NCBI RefSeq assembly: GCF_009789535.1
Contig: NZ_WSUT01000005.1
Coordinates: forward strand, 124,001-188,000
DNA from: Sphingomonas carotinifaciens
GTDB lineage: Bacteria > Pseudomonadota > Alphaproteobacteria > Sphingomonadales > Sphingomonadaceae
DNA length: 64,000 nucleotides
Reading direction: 5' to 3'
Shown: positions 19,304 to 26,571 of the stretch, in pieces
How positions within the stretch are numbered: the first letter of the stretch is position 1
Layout of the letters: every line of letters begins with the position of its first letter
Program-made: the position numbers and the translations under genes
The notes under the pieces: generated by a model
Database searches by the model: none
Told to the model about the DNA's origin: nothing
What the model saw: only the letters and a program-made list of their open reading frames with translations

Positions 19304-19408
19304 ACGACGCCGTGTCCCCCCTTTCGCGGTGTCGTATGACACGCTTTCAGCGTGTCTCCTCCCTGAACCTTGGCCACCTCGCGCACCAATGCGCGGGGTG
19401 GTTTTTTT
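19304..19408 (+). ncRNA. Small RNA candidate, suhB / alpha-r8 (MmgR-like) type
   Basis: About 105 nt between a promoter-like sequence and a strong terminator, with no open frame. Elements in order: a perfect 8-bp hairpin GACACGCT-TTC-AGCGTGTC (19338-19356), the pyrimidine-rich single-stranded motif CTCCTCCC (19356-19363) that could pair with ribosome-binding sites, then CTGAACCTTGGCC leading into a 12-bp terminator stem (19374-19385 / 19390-19401) and seven Ts. This layout and the CUCCUCCCUGAAC...UUGGCC wording match, from memory, the Rfam suhB family (alpha-r8), whose Sinorhizobium member MmgR controls PHB accumulation. The family match is not confirmed by a covariance search. The 5' end is estimated. 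Confidence 0.6.
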
Positions 19409-20273
19409 ATTCGGCGGCCATCTGGCATGCGGCGGACAGCGCCTCGTCCGCCAGTGCCGACAACACCCGCGCGACCAGCGCCGCCGTCTCTCCGAACCCC
19501 GGCCCCGGCTGATCCAGTGCCGCGTCCAGATACAGGCTGCGATCCAGTTCCAGCTGGATGGCATGAATGCCGCGGGCCGGCGCACCGTGCCGCTCCAGGA
19601 TATGGGCGCCGGCATAGGGCGTGTTGATCGCCACCGGCACGCCGCAGCGCCGCACCTCCTCCTCCGCCCGCGCCACGAACCGCGCCCCCGCCGCCTTGCC
19701 GAACCGGTCCCCCAGGACGACCCTCGCCCCCTCCCCCGTCCCCAGCGGCGGCATCGAGTGCAGATCGAGCAGCACCGCCACCCCGAACCGTTCCCGCGCC
19801 CCCTCCAGCAACCCGGCCAGCGCCGCATGATAGGGCCGGTGGTCCGCCACGATCCTCGCCTCCACCTCCGTACCTGAAAACCGCCGCCGCCACAGATCGC
19901 CCGCCGCCCCCGTCCGCCGCGGCACCAACCCCAATCCGCTGCGCAACTTGGCCGAGGCACGCGGCTGCGTCGTCCAGTCGGCGCCCGCATCAACCTTGGG
20001 ATCGCGCTCCTGCTCGCTGCGGTTGAGGTCGATCCAGGCACGCGGCACCGTCTGGATCAGCGTCGGCTGCCGATCGCGCGCGGCGCGCGCCACCATGTCG
20101 ACGAAGCGATCCTCCAGCAGGTGCAGCGCCGCCGCCGGCACACGCAACGCCTCGTCCAGCGCGGGCGGATAGTCGCGCCCGGCATGCGGCACCGACAGGA
20201 TCACCGGGCCCCGTCGCGCAAAATTCCGGTCGCCCGGCATCGCATCAAGGCGCTCGAAGGAAGGGCTCGCCAT
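19407..20273 (-). CDS. N-formylglutamate amidohydrolase family protein
   Basis: 288-aa enzyme of the HutG-type zinc amidohydrolase family, hydrolysing N-formylglutamate or a related N-acyl substrate. Visible: VILSVPHAGRDYPPALDEAL (His ligand region), LEDRFVDMVARAA, RAWIDLNRSEQERDP, LLDLHSMPP, INTPYAGAHILERHG and IQLELDRSLYLD, all family landmarks. No hut genes are nearby, so its role here is open. Its 3' end abuts the terminator of the convergent small RNA. Confidence 0.85.
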   Translation of the reverse strand: MASPSFERLDAMPGDRNFARRGPVILSVPHAGRDYPPALDEALRVPAAALHLLEDRFVDMVARAARDRQPTLIQTVPRAWIDLNRSEQERDPKVDAGADWTTQPRASAKLRSGLGLVPRRTGAAGDLWRRRFSGTEVEARIVADHRPYHAALAGLLEGARERFGVAVLLDLHSMPPLGTGEGARVVLGDRFGKAAGARFVARAEEEVRRCGVPVAINTPYAGAHILERHGAPARGIHAIQLELDRSLYLDAALDQPGPGFGETAALVARVLSALADEALSAACQMAAE

Positions 20274-20369
20274 CGCCCGTCACGCTAGGCGCGACCGTAC
20301 GCTGCCGCAATCGCTCTGGAAATATTAAGGGGCCCTCCCCTAAGAGGGGCCGAGTTTCACCGGGGCCCA

Positions 20370-20750
20370 ATGATGATCCAAATCCTGCTGGCCGAAGATG
20401 ACCAGATCATGCGCGAATATCTGACCCGCGCGCTTCAGAAGTCGGGCTATGCGGTCACTGCGGTGGACCGCGGCACCGCCGCCATCCCCTTGTTGCAGAC
20501 CGAACGGTTCGATCTGCTGCTGACCGACATCGTGATGCCGGAAATGGACGGCATCGAACTGGCCCAGCGCGCGGGCGAGATGGTGCCGGACCTGCGGGTG
20601 ATGTTCATCACCGGGTTCGCCGCGGTCACGCTCAAGGCCGGCCAGGCGATGCCCAACGCCCGGGTCCTGTCCAAACCCTTCCACCTGCGCGACCTGGTGA
20701 TGGAGGTCGACCGGCTTTTCGAGGCCGATCATGCCGGCGGCACAATTTAG
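20370..20750 (+). CDS. cpdR: Cell-cycle response regulator CpdR
   Basis: Single-domain receiver protein (126 aa, no output domain). Acidic pocket ILLAEDDQIM, phospho-acceptor Asp53 in LLTDIVMPEMDG, Thr in MFITGFAAV and Lys in LSKPFHLRDLV. The whole reads as CpdR, which in Caulobacter is phosphorylated by the CckA-ChpT relay and, when unphosphorylated, primes ClpXP for degradation of cell-cycle proteins. Two adjacent ATGs (20370, 20373) are possible. A short CCCCT-AAG-AGGGG hairpin lies at 20337-20349 upstream. Confidence 0.88.
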   Translation: MMIQILLAEDDQIMREYLTRALQKSGYAVTAVDRGTAAIPLLQTERFDLLLTDIVMPEMDGIELAQRAGEMVPDLRVMFITGFAAVTLKAGQAMPNARVLSKPFHLRDLVMEVDRLFEADHAGGTI

Positions 20751-20810
20751 CACCGGAGCGATTTAGGACTTGCGCACCCGAAACACCCCGGCTAATGCGC
20801 CACCTCCGGC

Positions 20811-20885
20811 GGGCGTGTAGCTCAGTGGTAGAGCACTGTGTTGACATCGCAGGGGTCGCAAGTTCAATCCTTGCCACGCCCACCA
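20811..20885 (+). tRNA. tRNA-Val (GAC anticodon)
   Basis: Complete cloverleaf: acceptor GGGCGTG / CACGCCC, D arm GCTC...GAGC, anticodon arm CTGTG-TTGACAT-CGCAG (anticodon GAC, Val), T arm GCAAG-TTCAATC-CTTGC, encoded 3' ACCA. Its 3' half is the integration site of the downstream island, and integration preserves the gene. Confidence 0.96.
20840..20885 (+). repeat. attL: tRNA-side 46-bp direct repeat
   Basis: The segment from the anticodon loop to the 3' CCA is repeated exactly at 39425-39470. These are the core sites left by site-specific integration. Confidence 0.93.
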
Positions 20886-20888
20886 TCG

Positions 20889-20923
20889 AAAACCCCGCTA
20901 GGCCTTCGGCTTAGCGGGGTTTT
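20889..20923 (+). terminator. Terminator just inside attL
   Basis: 12-bp stem AAAACCCCGCTA / TAGCGGGGTTTT with an 11-nt loop and further Ts. It ends the tRNA-Val transcript with element-borne DNA. The original tRNA terminator is probably the one now at 39475. Confidence 0.85.
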
Positions 20924-20955
20924 TGGTTTTTAGTCCCCCGAGTTGCGCGTCGCGG

Positions 20956-20975
20956 TTTTGCGTGCCTTTTGCGTG
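20956..20975 (+). repeat. Two TTTTGCGTG repeats near attL (probable integrase arm sites)
   Basis: TTTTGCGTG at 20956-20964 and 20967-20975, separated by 2 bp. The same 9-mer recurs at 21121-21129 and near the other end at 39321-39329. Confidence 0.55.
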
Positions 20976-21078
20976 TCATGCCGAGTGGAACATCCGGGCT
21001 CACGGGGTCCTCGGACGCGCTAGGGCGGCTGCGCCAGCGGATTGGGACCGATAGCGATGGCGTGAAAGCGACCGGCCA

Positions 21079-22388
21079 TCACACCCACCGCCGCCGTCCA
21101 TCGGGACCGACTTGCGTGTGTTTTGCGTGGAGCGGCGTCGACATTTTCCGCGCCAGCTCGGAGGCGATGTCCTCCAGCGCCTGCCGGGTCTCGGAGAGAT
21201 AAGCCGGGCTGAAGATCACGTAACGCCGCGTCGACGGGGGCAGCACCACGTGCCCAGCGCCAGCGGGATCTCCTGTTGCGAGACGCCGCGCTGTGCGATC
21301 AGGGTCGCCATGCTGTGGCGCATCAGCTTGGGGCCGAAGCCGACCGGTACACCGAACTGATCCGCCATGACTCTCCACGCCTTCTTGATGTCCGCGACGG
21401 GCCGCTGGACCACCCAACGGTCCTCATCGTCCTCGAACACGCTTTCATGACAGACCAGCCGATCCTCCGTCGCCTCCAGCCAGTTCGCCAGAAGTGATGT
21501 GACGGGGAGCGCCGGTCGGTTTTTGCGCGTCTGGATCCGCCCCGCTGGGTTGAGGTCGAGTACGCCGGCGTCGCGGTGCCATTGCTGCCGGTCGGGCCGC
21601 ACCGAGATATCGTAGAGCGCGTCCGGCCGCGCTAGCGTGCAGATCGCACCGATCAGGTAGCGGCGCAGTGGCATCAGTCGTGCCGGATGCGCCGGGCTGA
21701 GCTCCGGGTCTCCTTCCGCCGTATAGTCGAGCATCTCGGCGATCTGCTCGAGCGAGAGGCGGAAGTTGCGCTCCGGCGTCACGGCGGCGCGGGGCAGGTG
21801 CTTCAGTTCGGGCACCGCCTCCATGCGCTTCACGTTGAACCGCAAGGCTGCCTTCAGCTGGATGATGCTCTCCTCGACCGTCGACTTCGCCCGTTTGCGT
21901 GTCGACACGGTCCATTCGCCGGTCTCCGGGTCACGCCGCCGCTGGGTCACGGGATCGATCTCGGTCCCCCATTTTCGAAAACGCATCAGCCATTCGGCGT
22001 CCAGCACCGTCGGCAGCACGGGTTCACGCAGTACACCGATCGCGATCTCATGGTCGATGAACCGGTTCACCAGTTTCAGCCGGGCGCGGATCGCGTCGGC
22101 GCTGGCCTGCCCGGCGCCGTGCAGCGTCCAATAGTCGGTCATCGCCTGATGGACCGTGTAGGCTACCTTGTCGTCGTCAGCAGGCTGGTGGAACGCCAGA
22201 TAGTGACGGTCGAGCACCTCGACCGCTAGGCGAAGATCAGCCGTGCGCGTGCTGCGCCGCTGCATCCGGCCGGTGACCGGATCGTACCAGCAGATGTAGA
22301 GGTTCGGGCTGACGACCTCGCCGTCCTTGCCACGGACTCGATCGAGGTAGAATTCGCCGCGGCGATAGAGGTCTTCCGGTGACGGCAC
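21079..22388 (-). pseudogene. Tyrosine recombinase/integrase with one-base frameshift
   Basis: Phage-type integrase that would insert the element at tRNA-Val. It starts at GTG 22388 with AAAGGA upstream (MPSPEDLYRRGEFYLDRVRG, then NLYICWYDPVTGRMQRRST). The catalytic core shows ICTLARPDALYD (first Arg region) and GPKLMRHSMATLIAQRGV (RHxxx box). At 21253-21255 a CCC run is one base short: the frame breaks just before the conserved LGH, stopping at 21216, while the next frame continues GHVVLPPSTRRYVIFSPAYL with the nucleophile Tyr, then ETRQALEDIASELARKM, to 21079. Restoring one base gives 436 aa. As read, the enzyme lacks its last His and Tyr and would be inactive. Confidence 0.82.
21108..21129 (+). 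repeat. 22-bp repeat shared with the right end (arm-type site)
   Basis: A 22-bp sequence ending TTTTGCGTG is identical to 39308-39329, in the same orientation. It lies inside the last codons of the integrase gene. It contains two TTGCGTG heptamers. Confidence 0.6.
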
Positions 22389-22639
22389 TGCGCTTTTTCC
22401 TTTAGGATTTCGCTTCGCGCCTCTCCGATCAGTTTTACTGCGCCTACCAGGGTGAGGAGGTCGAGATCCTCCGACTTCAGGTTGATGCCCCGGTTCGTCT
22501 GGATCGCGCGGGCGATCTTGCGGTCGAGCTGCAGGATGGCGTCGGCGGTTGCCGCGTCGGTCATATCCTGGGGGAGGACCGAGCCGGTCCCCGGGGTCAT
22601 CGCGACGGTGCCGCCGGCGTCCGCGTCGATGCTCGTCAT
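22226..22639 (-). CDS. Small hypothetical protein upstream of the integrase
   Basis: Reading of 137 aa whose first about 83 residues look genuine (LQLDRKIARAIQTNRGINLK, then LDLLTLVGAVKLIGEA). The last 54 residues overlap the integrase in another frame and look like out-of-frame translation (Arg/Ser/Ala-rich). At the switch point there is a five-A run (minus strand, near 22393-22397). One extra A would fuse this segment in frame to the integrase. So it is either a small separate gene with a long overlap or the 5' part of a longer integrase. No domain recognised. Confidence 0.4.
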   Translation of the reverse strand: MTSIDADAGGTVAMTPGTGSVLPQDMTDAATADAILQLDRKIARAIQTNRGINLKSEDLDLLTLVGAVKLIGEARSEILKEKAQCRHRKTSIAAANSTSIESVARTARSSARTSTSAGTIRSPAGCSGAARARLIFA

Positions 22640-22687
22640 GTCTTTTCCTTCCTGGCGTGGGTTACCCCCACGTGCAGGGCCTTCTTC

Positions 22688-23932
22688 TCATCCGAAGCGG
22701 TCGTCGGTGGCCTTTAGACGATCCGCGATCTCCCTTTGTGAGACGGTGACGCCGACATCGGCAGCGATGACGGGCCATTCGGCCAGCGCGCCGCGCGTCC
22801 GGTCGATGATCTGGGTGATGACGCGATCCGAGAGTCCATGGCGACGGCCCAGTGCGAGGACGTGCGCGCGGGTCGGCGTGCGGCCTTCGCCTTCGACTGC
22901 CAGATAGTGTTCGCCGCCTGGACCGACCGAGAAGGTGAGGTCATAGGCCGGGGCTAGCCGCCACTCGCCGCTCGGTCCCATCAGATAGCTGTGCTGCCGG
23001 GTGTGATCGTCGCGGTTGTGTGCCAGGACGTTGAAGACCATGCGGCGGAAGGCTTGTTCGACGTCGCCGGCATGGCGGGTGATCGCCAGGGTGGCGCGCA
23101 GGAATCCGTCATAGTCGAGGCTCGGCATCTCGGACGGGGCTTCGGCTGCCCCGGCGAGGGATACCATGTGCAGCCGGCGTCCGGGGGCCGGTCGGTCGAA
23201 GCGGCGCGTCGCGAAATAGCCAGGCCCGTCGCGCTCGGGCAGGACGCGGGACTCCGCGATCGTCAGTCCGGCTGTCCGGGCCATGCGCGCATAGGCTTCC
23301 TCGACCGGGCCGATGTCGATCGGGTCGCCGGTCGCGCGGAACTTGACGATCCAGGCGTCATGGCCCTCCGCGGCCTCGCCGACGCTGATTGCGCCATCGG
23401 GGGCGAAGCCGACATGGACCTTGGGACGAGCCCCGCCCGATGCGCCGCCCAGCGCCGCCAGCGTATCGGTCAGCGCGCCCTCGTCTCCGGCGAGAAGCAG
23501 CCGCGATTCCTCGGCCAGGGCATCGAGGTCGATCGTTCCGATCGCGTCGTCGGGTGTGGTGGCTGGCTGATAGACCAGCGCGCCACGGCCACCTGCGCCG
23601 ATGATGGCCAACTGATCGACTGGGTTCAGCGTGTCGAACTGGACGTCGATCCTGGCGAGGCGACGCCGCAGCAGCAGCCGTCCCCAAGCATCTGGCAGGC
23701 TGTCCGCCAGGAAGCCGTGCAGCCCGCCGAAGGACCGACTCCGTGCAGCATGCAGGCCCGGCTCCGGAGGATAGAGCAGCGGGGCGACGGGCAAGTCGCT
23801 GAGGATGACGTCGGGCGACCATTCGAGCTGGGCGACACCACTGGCCATCACGACCCGGCCAGCTGGCGCAGCGGGCGCGGCATCGTCGAATGCCAGTGCG
23901 AGCCCTAGCGGTGCCCCCGGCCTCAGCTTCAC
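22688..23932 (-). CDS. hipA: HipA-family serine/threonine kinase toxin
   Basis: 414-aa HipA-like kinase, the toxin of a type II module that in E. coli phosphorylates glutamyl-tRNA synthetase and causes persistence. Start GTG 23932 overlaps the antitoxin TGA as GTGA, indicating coupling. Features: HipA N-terminal domain (FGGLHGFLADSLPDAWGRLL), GGASGGARPKVHVGF (the conserved PK of the Gly-rich loop), GYFATRRFDR, and the catalytic region NVLAHNRDDHTRQHSYLM followed by WRLAPAYDLTFS (the DFG-like metal ligand). Longer in-frame readings upstream are antisense-like and Pro/Arg-rich, so rejected. Confidence 0.88.
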   Translation of the reverse strand: MKLRPGAPLGLALAFDDAAPAAPAGRVVMASGVAQLEWSPDVILSDLPVAPLLYPPEPGLHAARSRSFGGLHGFLADSLPDAWGRLLLRRRLARIDVQFDTLNPVDQLAIIGAGGRGALVYQPATTPDDAIGTIDLDALAEESRLLLAGDEGALTDTLAALGGASGGARPKVHVGFAPDGAISVGEAAEGHDAWIVKFRATGDPIDIGPVEEAYARMARTAGLTIAESRVLPERDGPGYFATRRFDRPAPGRRLHMVSLAGAAEAPSEMPSLDYDGFLRATLAITRHAGDVEQAFRRMVFNVLAHNRDDHTRQHSYLMGPSGEWRLAPAYDLTFSVGPGGEHYLAVEGEGRTPTRAHVLALGRRHGLSDRVITQIIDRTRGALAEWPVIAADVGVTVSQREIADRLKATDDRFG

Positions 23933-24252
23933 GACGTGGCCCTCGACGCGGCCCGGCGGCGGCGCTTCGGCGCGGTGCGTTCGGTCATCCGGTTTTGCTC
24001 CAGCAGGGCATCCATCGAACTGGCCACCGGCTCCGGGAAGAGAGCGAACAGATCCTGCTCGCACCGTAGCGCCACGGCCGCGCGGACGAGGTCGTCGATC
24101 GACGCCTTGCCCTCGGCCTCCAGGCGCCGCCAAGTGCGATAGGAGACCCCGGCGCGGGCTGCCGCATCGACCTGTGTCAGGTTCATCGCCAGTCGGCGGC
24201 GCTGGACCTTCTGGCCGATTTCGACAGAGATTTCGCTCGGCGCATACATCAT
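23929..24252 (-). CDS. hipB: HipB-like XRE antitoxin
   Basis: 107 aa from ATG 24252. The helix-turn-helix domain is IGQKVQRRRLAMNLTQVDAA followed by ARAGVSYRTWRRLEAEGKAS (about residues 11-50). The C-terminus is basic (APKRRRRAASRATS). Upstream of the hipA-like gene with a 4-nt overlap, the standard antitoxin-first order. It probably represses its own promoter through the GTAATTAC palindrome at 24269-24276. Confidence 0.83.
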   Translation of the reverse strand: MMYAPSEISVEIGQKVQRRRLAMNLTQVDAAARAGVSYRTWRRLEAEGKASIDDLVRAAVALRCEQDLFALFPEPVASSMDALLEQNRMTERTAPKRRRRAASRATS

Positions 24253-24258
24253 TGTCCA

Positions 24259-24287
24259 TTTATGGCCCGTAATTACCAGTTTGGCAA
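24259..24287 (-). promoter_or_regulatory. hipBA promoter with palindromic operator
   Basis: On the minus strand TTGCCA (24287-24282), a 17-bp spacer, and CATAAA (24264-24259), just upstream of the hipB start. The spacer contains the 8-bp palindrome GTAATTAC (24269-24276), well placed for HipB autorepression. Confidence 0.55.
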
Positions 24288-24333
24288 CTTTAGAGGCCAC
24301 ATACGGACGATCCTATGAGCCAGTACAGCGGTG

Positions 24334-25653
24334 CTATTCAGCAGCCTCTGCAATCGGCTCCGGTAGGTTGAAGCCGAGGTTGACGATCCGGATTTTGCCC
24401 CGGCGCGTATCGATCAAGCCGTCCTTGCTTATCAGCGCCAGCTCCCTGGCCAGAGTGCCTGGCGTTTTCGCCTTCTCCCCGTCTACCTCGTCGGTGATCG
24501 TGGTCAGGACCGCACAGGAGGCCTTCGTCGTGTTGAATGCGGCACGAAGCGCATCCCGTTCGATGACCGTGTCGGGTTTGCCACCGTCGAAGGATGCCAG
24601 AAGCGAGAGCACTGCTTTCCGGAGTTCCTCCGTATGCAGGCCCTTCTTGCCTCGTGGCTGGAGCAACGCCGTACCGAAGATGCCTGGGAAGTCGGCCGTG
24701 ATGTGGTCATAGGCGCCGTCCTCCCTGCGCCGCAGCAGCGCGCGAGGTCGAAGATCCGCCCCGAGCGAGTTCGCCTTGGCCACTTCGACGATGACGACAT
24801 CGCGGTCCGTCAGACCCGGATGAACGGCGCGGACTGTCTCGAGGTTTTCGGACGCTCCGGCGAGCCGAACTTCGACCACCGAGCGTGGCGTGGTAGACCA
24901 CATGGCGGATCCACGAAGTCGTTCGATCGCGGCGTCCTCGGTCTTCCGAGCGGCATCCTTGGGCGTATGACCGATCACCGCCCAGAACATCTTCTGCCGG
25001 TACGACAGTCTGTTCAGATGGAAGAGGAAGTTCGTGGCCGCCTCCGAGTTGGCTAACTCGAAGCCTGCCATCGATACCGCAGAGTCGAGGATGACGCCCA
25101 CGATGCGATCCTCCGGCCGTCCGTCCTCCTCGACTTGCTTGTTCCACTCGTCGAGAAAGGCCTCGATGCCGTTCAGAACCGGGCTTGGCTGCCAGCGGCC
25201 GCCAGGACCGTGCTGGAAAAGGCACGCGTTCGGCTCCGGGAACTCGGTTTGCGTCATGCTCAGGAACGCCATGACGTGGATGCGCTGGCATAGAGCGACG
25301 GCATCCTCCTCGGTACCGCCGTTCTCCCGCATCAGGCGGCGTGCGATCGAGCCGATGCGCAGCAGAAGATGCTCCCGCAAATCTTCTGCGGTCAGGACGA
25401 GGATGTTCCCGCGAACGCCAAGGTCAGCACCGAGCCACTGGCGGGGTGCGGCATCTCCGGTCGCGGCCATATGGGCGGCCATCCAGAGCAGTAGCTGCGT
25501 CTTCCCGGTCGATCCGGCTCCGAACCATATGGTCGCACCGGTCGCTGGCATCAGGCCATCCACGGCATAGTCCATCTGGCGGTTCTGCGACGCGGCATCG
25601 ATCGCCCGATAGTCTCCCTTGCGCGCCCGAACCATCCAGCTTTCATCGGTCAT
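24334..25653 (-). CDS. RepA-like helicase / AAA ATPase
   Basis: 439-aa RecA-fold ATPase of the RepA/AAA_25 type, used for replication or mobilisation of plasmids and islands. Walker A is IWFGAGSTGKTQLLLWMA, Walker B IVGVILDSAVS, and FWAVIGHTPKDAARKTEDAA resembles the sensor region of RepA-like hexameric helicases. The C-terminus (after about residue 340) may be a winged helix. ATG 25653 is preceded by AAAGGGAG. It is separate from hipBA by 81 bp. A role in excision-linked replication is inferred from the family. Confidence 0.75.
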   Translation of the reverse strand: MTDESWMVRARKGDYRAIDAASQNRQMDYAVDGLMPATGATIWFGAGSTGKTQLLLWMAAHMAATGDAAPRQWLGADLGVRGNILVLTAEDLREHLLLRIGSIARRLMRENGGTEEDAVALCQRIHVMAFLSMTQTEFPEPNACLFQHGPGGRWQPSPVLNGIEAFLDEWNKQVEEDGRPEDRIVGVILDSAVSMAGFELANSEAATNFLFHLNRLSYRQKMFWAVIGHTPKDAARKTEDAAIERLRGSAMWSTTPRSVVEVRLAGASENLETVRAVHPGLTDRDVVIVEVAKANSLGADLRPRALLRRREDGAYDHITADFPGIFGTALLQPRGKKGLHTEELRKAVLSLLASFDGGKPDTVIERDALRAAFNTTKASCAVLTTITDEVDGEKAKTPGTLARELALISKDGLIDTRRGKIRIVNLGFNLPEPIAEAAE

Positions 25654-25768
25654 CTGTCATTCTCCCTTTGATGCGCGGTTCTAAGGGCACGGGCTTAAGG
25701 GGATATGACGATCGACGGCCGATGATAGGCCGCCACCGTTCGTCGCAAAACGGCGACGGCGTTAAGGA

Positions 25769-25847
25769 AAACGAAAGATTCGTTTCAGATATAGAGGGAG
25801 GTGGGGTGGAGGCGAAGGACTCGGGTCCAACGACTACACCCCACCTC
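25769..25847. promoter_or_regulatory. Palindromes upstream of the RepA-like gene (possible origin or operator)
   Basis: The 25654-26171 stretch holds no gene. It contains a 7-bp-arm palindrome AAACGAA-AGA-TTCGTTT (25769-25785) and an 11-bp inverted repeat GAGGTGGGGTG (25798-25808) / CACCCCACCTC (25837-25847). Placement beside a replication-type ATPase suggests an origin or an operator. No iteron array is seen. Confidence 0.4.
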
Positions 25848-26039
25848 CTCTCTAATCCGACCTGCGTCCGATGCGCGTCGCTGACGGATGGGGGCGTCAC
25901 GCCCGTTCGGCATGATCCAACAGGTCAGCCCTGAGACCCTGCAAACCCCTTTGCGCTGGTGCACGATTTCGTTTGCTTTCTAGCTTCCCGAGCCTGGTTG
26001 CAGGACCGCCGTGCCCATTCAGCTGCCACCCGGTCCTCT

Positions 26040-26162
26040 ACACCTTACCCAGAGAAGGTGACCCCTCCGTTCTGTGATGCACGCGTCGCGGTAACCACAG
26101 GAGGGGAGTGAAGGCTCTGCCTGCGGCGAGGATGGGATCTTCAAAGGAGCAACTATCCTTTG
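26040..26162. promoter_or_regulatory. Cluster of hairpins before the small HTH gene
   Basis: Three inverted repeats in 120 bp: CACCTT...AAGGTG (26040-26059), CCCCTCC (26062-26068) / GGAGGGG (26100-26106) with an inner TGTG/CACA pair, and CAAAGGA (26142-26148) / TCCTTTG (26156-26162), the last touching the GGAGG ribosome-binding site of the next gene. Could be a structured leader or a replication/transfer site. Confidence 0.35.
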
Positions 26163-26171
26163 GAGGAAAAG

Positions 26172-26423
26172 ATGAGACTGAATGCAAAGCAGGTCGACGC
26201 AGACCGCCGCCAAGCCCGTGCGTATGCCGACGACGCGCTTCGAGAGGCTGTTTGCCGCTGGATCGTCGACAACAAGGCCAGCCGCGCCCGAACCGCACGC
26301 GCGTTCGGTATCTCCGTTGAGCGCGTTGGTAACTTTCAGTTCCAGACGCTGATGAAGGAGCAGACGGCGAGATACTGGGCCAAGATGCGGGGCCAGCCCA
26401 TGATCCAGCTGCCAAGGCGCTGA
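26172..26423 (+). CDS. Small HTH-like protein
   Basis: 83 aa, start ATG 26172 with GGAGGA upstream. Basic and helical. ASRARTARAFGISVERVGNF resembles a resolvase-type helix-turn-helix. No family assigned. It precedes the serine recombinase gene by 148 bp on the same strand and may regulate or assist it. Confidence 0.55.
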   Translation: MRLNAKQVDADRRQARAYADDALREAVCRWIVDNKASRARTARAFGISVERVGNFQFQTLMKEQTARYWAKMRGQPMIQLPRR

Positions 26424-26571
26424 GGCTTGCTGCCCGTGCGACGCTGTTCAGAACTTGGAGCTTTTGCACCAGGACTTCGAACAGCGTCGGCTTGGGTGCA
26501 GAAGGTAGGAAGAAGGCAATTGAGCTAGGTTTGGAAGTGCTGGGGTACCTTTCACCCCAGGATGAAAAAGA

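Noticed and set aside
23933-24259. N-terminal extension of hipA
   Set aside because: The extra 108 residues lie in another frame over hipB and are Pro/Arg/Gly-rich; the coupled GTG start at 23932 explains the gene better.
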